Origin: Gaeumannomyces sp. JS-464
Taxonomy: Eukaryota; Ascomycota; Sordariomycetes; Magnaporthales; Magnaporthaceae
DNA length: 64,000 nt
Assembly: GCA_002197995.1 (NCBI GenBank)
Contig: NGZR01000001.1
Coordinates: 1,240,001 to 1,304,000 of the forward strand
Direction: 5' to 3'
The position numbers were made by a program, and so were the translations under genes. The notes beneath the pieces are model-generated. The model searched no databases and was not told the DNA's origin. It worked only from the letters and a program-made list of their open reading frames with translations. This document shows positions 58,996 through 64,000 of this stretch, one piece after another; positions within the stretch are counted from its first letter, which is position 1; the number at the start of each line of letters is the position of its first letter.

Positions 58996-59034
<39 letters not shown>
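58996..59034. repeat. 39-base C homopolymer upstream of the kinase gene
   Basis: An uninterrupted C run ending 56 bp before the kinase ATG. Its true length is probably poorly determined. Confidence 0.95.
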
Positions 59035-59037
<3 letters not shown>

Positions 59038-59090
59038 TACTTCCGCTTCCACAGCAGCGGCACCCTTCGGCTGAAACCAAGCCAAGGAAG

Positions 59091-59943
59091 ATGTGGGAGT
59101 CCATCATCGGCATGGGCGGCTCCTGCTTCGCCACCCGCCCGGACAACAAAACGGTCTACAAGGGCTGGCAGGTCTGGGAGCAGGGACGGAGGCGAGCCTG
59201 CTACGAGCTCGACGCCGAGGACGAGCTGGCCGTCGAGGCCGAGGTGTACGCGCACCTGGGAGAGCACAACCGGGTGCTGAGGTGCCGGGGCCTCGTCGAG
59301 CTCGCGCCGGGCGTGCACGCGCTCGTCCTGGAGCTCGCCGGCCTGGGGGACCTGCGCGAGTACATCAGGCGGCACGCCAAACCCCCTCCCCGAAGGGTCC
59401 GCGTGCGCATGGCCCTGGACGTCGCCGAGGCCGTCGCGTACATACACTCCCGCGGCGTGCTGAGCCGGGACCTGAGCTGCCGGAACCTGTTTCTGTTCCC
59501 TGACATGCGTCAAAATCGGCGATTTTGGCGGGTCCACGATCGAAGGGAGGGACATCAAGCCTGGAACCTGCGAGGAGCAGGCGTACGAACTTCCGTGTTG
59601 GGGGCGGGAGTTCAACGAACGGCCGCCCAAGAGCAGGGAGCTTTTCGCTCTCGGGTGCGCCATCTACGAGGTCTCGCGGTGGCAAAAGCCCTACGACGGC
59701 GTCCCGGACGAAGAGATCCGACGCCGCTACGAACGAAGGGAGCTCCCCAGCCTGGACGGCGGCGACCTTGCCGCTCTCGGCGACGTCATCCGGCGCTGCT
59801 GGAACGAGGAGATGCCGAGCGCGGAAGAGGCCTTGAGGATGCTCGGGGAGCAGGCAGGCCTTTACGGCGGCGGCGACGACGACAACGACGACGCGGCGTC
59901 GAGTGAGGGGAGGGAAGTGATAGTCTCGATCCCGCCAAGCTAG
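59091..59943 (+). CDS. Protein kinase of a fungal expanded family (one frame break)
   Basis: The start MWESIIGMGGSCFATRP gives a glycine loop at residues 7-11; Lys24 in VYKG may be the ATP lysine and Glu49 or Glu51 the helix-C partner. The catalytic loop is VLSRDLSCRNLFLF (Asp127, Asn132), with Ser in place of the usual His of HRD. After the frame break at 59,508 the second frame continues VKIGDFGGSTIEGRD (DFG present), EEQAYELP, KSRELFALGCAIYEV and a terminal helix IRRCWNEEMPSAEEALRML, ending in an acidic tail. The C-lobe order is complete, so a single small indel (one extra or two missing bases) is the only visible defect. It resembles small kinases expanded in some Sordariomycetes. Substrate unknown. 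Confidence 0.8.
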
Positions 59944-60862
59944 TCGAGCTTTTACACAAAAGCATGTTACGGTCAAGCCCGGAGCCGACGCCGGGGAGGA
60001 GGACGGAGACGCAGGAGAGGACGATCTGGTAGAGGGCCAGGATTTGGACTTACGCGCTTCTTGATCAGCCCATTGGGCAAACCCCAGAGATGTCAACGGA
60101 AGCATCACACCACGCTGCCCTCCTTCGGCCTCCGCCTCGCCGTTGGTCCGAGCCAATTGACCAAAACAAACCAGCCCGAATATTCCAGCCTTGTCACAAT
60201 CTCGCAGGTGGCTGTCGCGCCAAACGAAGCCGCTGAATCGACAGGCGCACATCAAGAAGTCAGCGCCCATCCTCGAGGCAACTACCAAAGATTGCGCGGC
60301 GCCCCGGGTCGCTAGCCCCACCAGCGGTTTGCGTGAGGCTAATGCGAGGGGCAAAGAGGGCAACCCTCTTTGGTGCTGTAGGAGACAAAGAGTCGCCGCT
60401 TTGTCCTCGGTCAGGCTGGGGCGTCCAAAGGCTCTTGTTCGTCTCGGAGTAATTCGTCTCTCCTATAGCCTGGTGCTTGCTTGAATGGGCAGGGTTCCCG
60501 CTTGCGCTTGGGCCCTGTGCACCTTGGCGGTAGATGCATGAATGCCTACCTACTAGAGGTAGGTAGGCTGCGTCTTACGGATACTGAGCTTTATTCTGTT
60601 CGTATAGGGGAAATGGGAAATGCTGGAAGAAGGCATTACCGGGCATAGAGGTCTAGGCAAAACGTTGATTGATTGGCTGGCTGGTAGGCGGAAATACACC
60701 GCAGGAGCTTGCTTGCGTTGTCGGGGTGCCAGGATTGGCACGTGCGCCATGCCCGCCTTCCTCTGTTGCAAATCCGCTGCACACTACCACTGTCATGGTA
60801 GTTTACCACACAACACCACCCGGTTACCCTTGGGTGCGTACCTAGTAGGTAGCCAGCCAGCC
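59944..60862. other. Intergenic region
   Basis: Between two plus-strand genes. Nothing coding is supported. Palindromes CCTACCTACTAGAGGTAGGTAGG (60,545-60,567; inverted arms) and GTACCTAGTAGGTAGC (60,838-60,853) are present. Confidence 0.5.
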
Positions 60863-62133
60863 ATGTCTCGACGGCCGCGGCTAGTCCCACCCGCGAGGAG
60901 CACGAGCTTCCTACAGCATCCAAGGACGTGCTCTTCAGGCCACAGCCTACCCCGGCCGGGCCTCCTGGCTCCTGGTCCTCCAAGTCGCCGACGGCGGCGT
61001 CGGCATCGACTTCGACCTCGCCTTGGTTTCCTGCTGCATCGTTGCCGACACGCCCTGGGACGGCGGCTATCCGGCTACCCAAGGCGCGGATGGACAATAC
61101 CGGCGAGTCGACCGCCCCTTGGACGGGATCCTGCCGGTCGGGCCCGACTACTTCTTTTTTGTTCAGGGACACGACGCGACGCACAAGTACCCAATAGTTC
61201 CGTCGTTTCAACACTGGCGTTTCCCCCACGGCAACCTCCCAGCGCCCTGGAACCAGCTGCGCATACCAGATCCAGCTCCGCCAAGCCTCAATGGAACCGC
61301 CGCCGCGAAAGTCCGCGACAGGACCTGCCGAATTTCCGGGCATTCCAGCGCCGTGGAGGCGGCGCACATTGTACCGGCTGGCGAAAAGGTTTGGTTTGTG
61401 GACAACGAGATGGATGGGTAGGCAAGTGGCCGCATTATTGCAACCGCCCCTGGCTTTGCGCTTTGGCTAACCGTGCGCCGTTGCGCCACAGATACTGTCG
61501 CGACCGTGCGGTGCTGTCGCCGATCAACGATGACCGGAACCTTCTGCTTCTTCGCAGAGACCTCCGCTTTCTCTTCGATGCCCGCCACTGGACGTTGGTG
61601 CCCAGACGGTTCGGCACGGCCCAGGGTGCGCACGGCGGGACCCCCGAGCCCGCCGCGCTGGTTTCGCGCGTCCTGCGGGGCAGCGCCGAGATGGCGAGCC
61701 TGTATCACAACCGAGACCCCCAAGAAATCCGCGGCGTCAGCGTCGAGTTTCTGTTTGCCCGCTTCGCTTGGTCTTTGTTCACCGACGAGTACCTCCAAAT
61801 ATTTGGGTCCGACGTCGAGCATGTCGTTCGCGCATGGGACAAAACCAAGGGGGAAGCGGAGCTACGGACTCTCGGGGGCTCGAGATCAAAAGCATTTCTC
61901 AGATATTCAGCCTTGCTCGGTCACAAAGCAGAAGCGTCAGCCCCAAGAAGAGGTCCTTGACCAGAGATAGCGGCGACGACAAGGACGACGACGAGGGCGA
62001 CGACGCGTTCGATAAGGGCCCCTGGGACGAGCCGCCAAGGGGGAGGCCGAGGAAACGCCGCTGGTGGTTTCATCGGCTTCAACAGAGCACGCGAACTTGC
62101 CTACCCCGGCGGGCGATTAGGCACGCCGGATGA
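60863..62133 (+). CDS. Fungal HNH endonuclease-like protein, two exons (frame breaks)
   Basis: The N-terminal half matches fungal HNH proteins: WLLVLQVADGG, ALVSCCIVADTPWDGGYP, YFFFVQGHDATHKYPIVPSF and HWRFPHGNLP. The HNH core begins VRDRTCRISGHSSAVEAAHI (near 61,340), with the first His in EAAHIVP. Intron 61,418-61,491 (GTAGGC, CTAAC branch, CACAG, phase 2) is followed by INDDRNLLLLRRDLRFLFD. In relatives this block is N-L-L--DVH--FD, so the second metal His appears replaced by Arg. The C-terminal tail is ARSQSRSVSPKKRS plus an acidic stretch. Two breaks each need one extra base in a C or G run: near 60,940 (AGGCCACAG) and 61,873-61,878 (CGGGGGC). The exact start is uncertain because the first ATG (60,863) is in a different frame from the first conserved block. 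Nuclease activity is doubtful. Confidence 0.75.
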
Positions 62134-62316
62134 ACATCAAGGAGCGTACCGGCTTGGCGACGTTCATAAGCACCGCGATTGCCATCGGAATGTGCGATGA
62201 CAGCCTGGCCGTGTGCGCGCCGTTCATCGCGGGCGACGCTCTCGGAAGCGGCGGCGGCGGAGGGCGGCAACAGCCCGCCGAGGGTGAAAAATGTAAGAAC
62301 ACCACCACCACTCGGT

Positions 62317-63587
62317 TCAGGCCGGCCCACCAACTCTTCGAGCTCGCAGATTATATTTCTCTGGGGCTGAGGAAGGAGGAAGGAGGAAGATACACGAGAT
62401 AGGAAGTCGCAGGGCTTTTCCCCGGCACCCCAAAGCGTCCATCATCCAGGCGCGAAAGGGACCCTCAACCCATTTGCACAGTTCGCGGAGCGCTGCAAAG
62501 GCAGAGTACAGCGAGAGAACACCTTCGGTGCCCCAATTCCGATCGGGCCCACGACCCGGATGCTCTTCCCGCGGTCGCAGGCGAAGTAGAGCTTCCAGTC
62601 GTGTCCGTGGCAAAGCACGAGCGGCAGCGTGGGCATGCACCCCGACGACGGGATAATGTCGAAGAGCTCGCACATGCGGCGATGCCAAGCAGCCGTCCAG
62701 ATGGAGAGCCGGCCGAGGCCCGTTGCCGCCGAGGCCTCGGTTTCGGTCCCGATGCTGACCCCGATCGGCTTGAAGGCGATGGGGGCGTAGGTGCTCTGGT
62801 TGACCGTCTCCGACCCGGGCTCCTGCTCGGCGATCAGCCGCGTGAGGGCCTCGCCCAGGTGCTCGTCGGCGGGGACGGGTTGTCGAGGTCCAGCACGAGC
62901 GCAAAGTCGACCATACTGCCGCCCGCCTCCGCGTCCTCGGCGGCCCTGCCTTTGTCGCCGAGCATCTCGGGGAGCCACTGGCTCGCGATGCCGGCGCTCA
63001 TGATCGGCTCGCAGACCACGCGCCGGGCCTGGGACGTCGTCGACTGCACGGCCAGCTGCAGCAGCGGCGCGTGTACCAGATTGTTCCACGCCAGCCCGCC
63101 GCGGAGCGAATTGCACGACTCTGCAGCGGCGTCGGCGATGGCGCTCAGCGCCCTAAACTGCCTGCGCGCAAGCAGCTTTTTGTTTGCACCGTCGCCGAGC
63201 TCACTGTCCGAGTCGGCCCAAAAGCCGAGCTCTTCGTCGTCCTGCTCGTTCTCGGGCCGGAACCAGCTGTCTGCCGCCTCGATCCCGAGCACCTTTTCCC
63301 GCACAACGTCGCGCGCCGCGAGCGGGGATGAAGCCCACCCGGGACGCCGCCATGCGCTGCGCTGACGCGCTTGTAGAGGGGCCGCACGTCCGGCGGCAGC
63401 TGCGTCAGCGGGTCTTTGGGCATGGCCTCCCACCTGACGGGCTTCGCGAGGAGCTCGAGGTTGACCGCGCGCTTGGCGGGGCTGCCCGACTGACGGCTCG
63501 TGGCGAGCGTGGGCCCGGATTGGGGCTGCGGGCCGTGCTGGGCGCCGCGTGGGACTCGGCCCCGACGCGTCCGAGGCGGGGGAAAAG

Positions 63588-63619
<32 letters not shown>

Positions 63620-63886
63620 GCCGGCCTGCGCGGACGACCGCAGCGGCAGGTGTGCCGCTTGCGCGCGCGGCGTCTCCTGGTAGTCGTCGTGCCCGGCCTC
63701 GGCCACCCGCCTTCGCTTGAACGGGGACGACGATTGTGGCGGCGTCGGCGGCATCGTCTCGTCCGGCCGGAGGCGCTCCTCGGGCGGGAATGGCGCTGGG
63801 CTTGGCTTCTCGTTTTCGTCAATGGACCCAAGCCACGAAAGAATACGATTTTGGTCGCGGCAGCGCGGATCGAGCGAGGACTCCAT
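62317..63886 (-). CDS. PD-(D/E)XK nuclease-like protein, copy 2 (frame breaks)
   Basis: The start MESSLDPRCRDQNRILSWLG at 63,886 is followed by a Pro-rich linker with a GGC-encoded Pro run (63,590-63,620). Then come LELLAKPVRWEAM and LPPDVRPLYKRV (near 63,400), IEAADSWFRPENE (near 63,270), AWNNLVHAPLLQLAV (near 63,080), SMVDFALVLDLDNP (near 62,905), TVNQSTYAPIAFKPIGVSIG (near 62,780), IWTAAWHRRMCEL (near 62,680), DWKLYFACDRGKSIRVVGPI (near 62,590) and LYSAFAALRELCKWVEGPFR (near 62,470). It is the better-preserved family member and has no intron at the site used in copy 1. Frames change near 63,540, 63,350, 62,875 and 62,532; the last two are repaired by one extra base in C/G runs. The Lys of the E-x-K motif is not seen (GTETEAS). 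Confidence 0.8.
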
Positions 63887-64000
63887 GATGGCAAAAGGGG
63901 AGAGAAAGCGACGCTGTTTTGGGGGCCCCTCGTTCACTGTGACTGGACGCAGCAGCCGCACGCTTTGTGTGTTGGCTTTGCAGTGCGTGACGAGTTGCGG
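63887..64000. promoter_or_regulatory. Upstream region of copy 2, duplicated at 46,260-46,390
   Basis: This noncoding DNA shares ordered blocks with the region upstream of the truncated copy at 46,040-46,390. Conservation at two loci suggests it was duplicated together with the start of the gene and may include the promoter. Confidence 0.5.

Noticed and set aside
1..64000. CRISPR array, rRNA, telomere repeats or a Starship-type tyrosine recombinase
   Set aside because: No regularly spaced repeats, no rRNA-like block, no TTAGGG array, and no recombinase-like frame were found.

Overview
The window looks like filamentous ascomycete DNA, most likely Sordariomycete. It has short GT-AG introns of 59-92 nt with CTAAC/CTAAT branch sites, GC-rich genes, and one large block whose retroelements carry the C-to-T decay of repeat-induced point mutation (RIP). 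I cannot name the species.

Region A (1 to about 17,750) is an A+T-rich, RIP-degraded retroelement island. From left to right it holds: a minus-strand gag-like remnant; a complete Ty1/Copia element at 1,013-6,359 with two 170-bp LTRs, a 5-bp target duplication, a primer-binding site and a purine tract; a plus-strand Ty3/Gypsy chromovirus remnant (about 6,600-9,900); a Tad1-like LINE (about 10,700-16,382); and the 5'-truncated 3' end of a second, less mutated LINE (17,245-17,624). Each LINE end runs into a microsatellite.

Region B (17,750-37,000) is ordinary, loosely packed euchromatin. It has a regulator-like gene of a fungal C-terminal family (19,050-20,306, minus), a Sec2-type Rab exchange factor (26,518-28,719, minus), an acidic unknown protein (33,244-34,353, plus) and a DUF3176-type membrane protein (34,484-36,819, minus).

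Region C (37,700-50,000) is a patchwork. Minus-strand scraps of an enoyl-reductase, a cyclic-nucleotide phosphodiesterase and an ABC transporter lie next to each other around a minisatellite. It also holds an AMP-deaminase exon fragment, tandem repeats, a PD-(D/E)XK-like gene with a second truncated 5' copy beside it, and a 272-bp MITE.

Region D (50,000-64,000) has a long coiled-coil protein with a duplicated C-terminal motif interrupted by a stop. It also has an unexpected cluster: a highly divergent, possibly broken histone H3-like gene, a protein kinase, an HNH nuclease and a second PD-(D/E)XK-like gene.

A point that affects every gene call: nearly all conserved genes change reading frame, and most breaks are explained by one missing base in a run of G or C. 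I read this mainly as consensus error in the assembly rather than mass pseudogenisation. Gene spans are therefore given as whole loci with the frame breaks listed.
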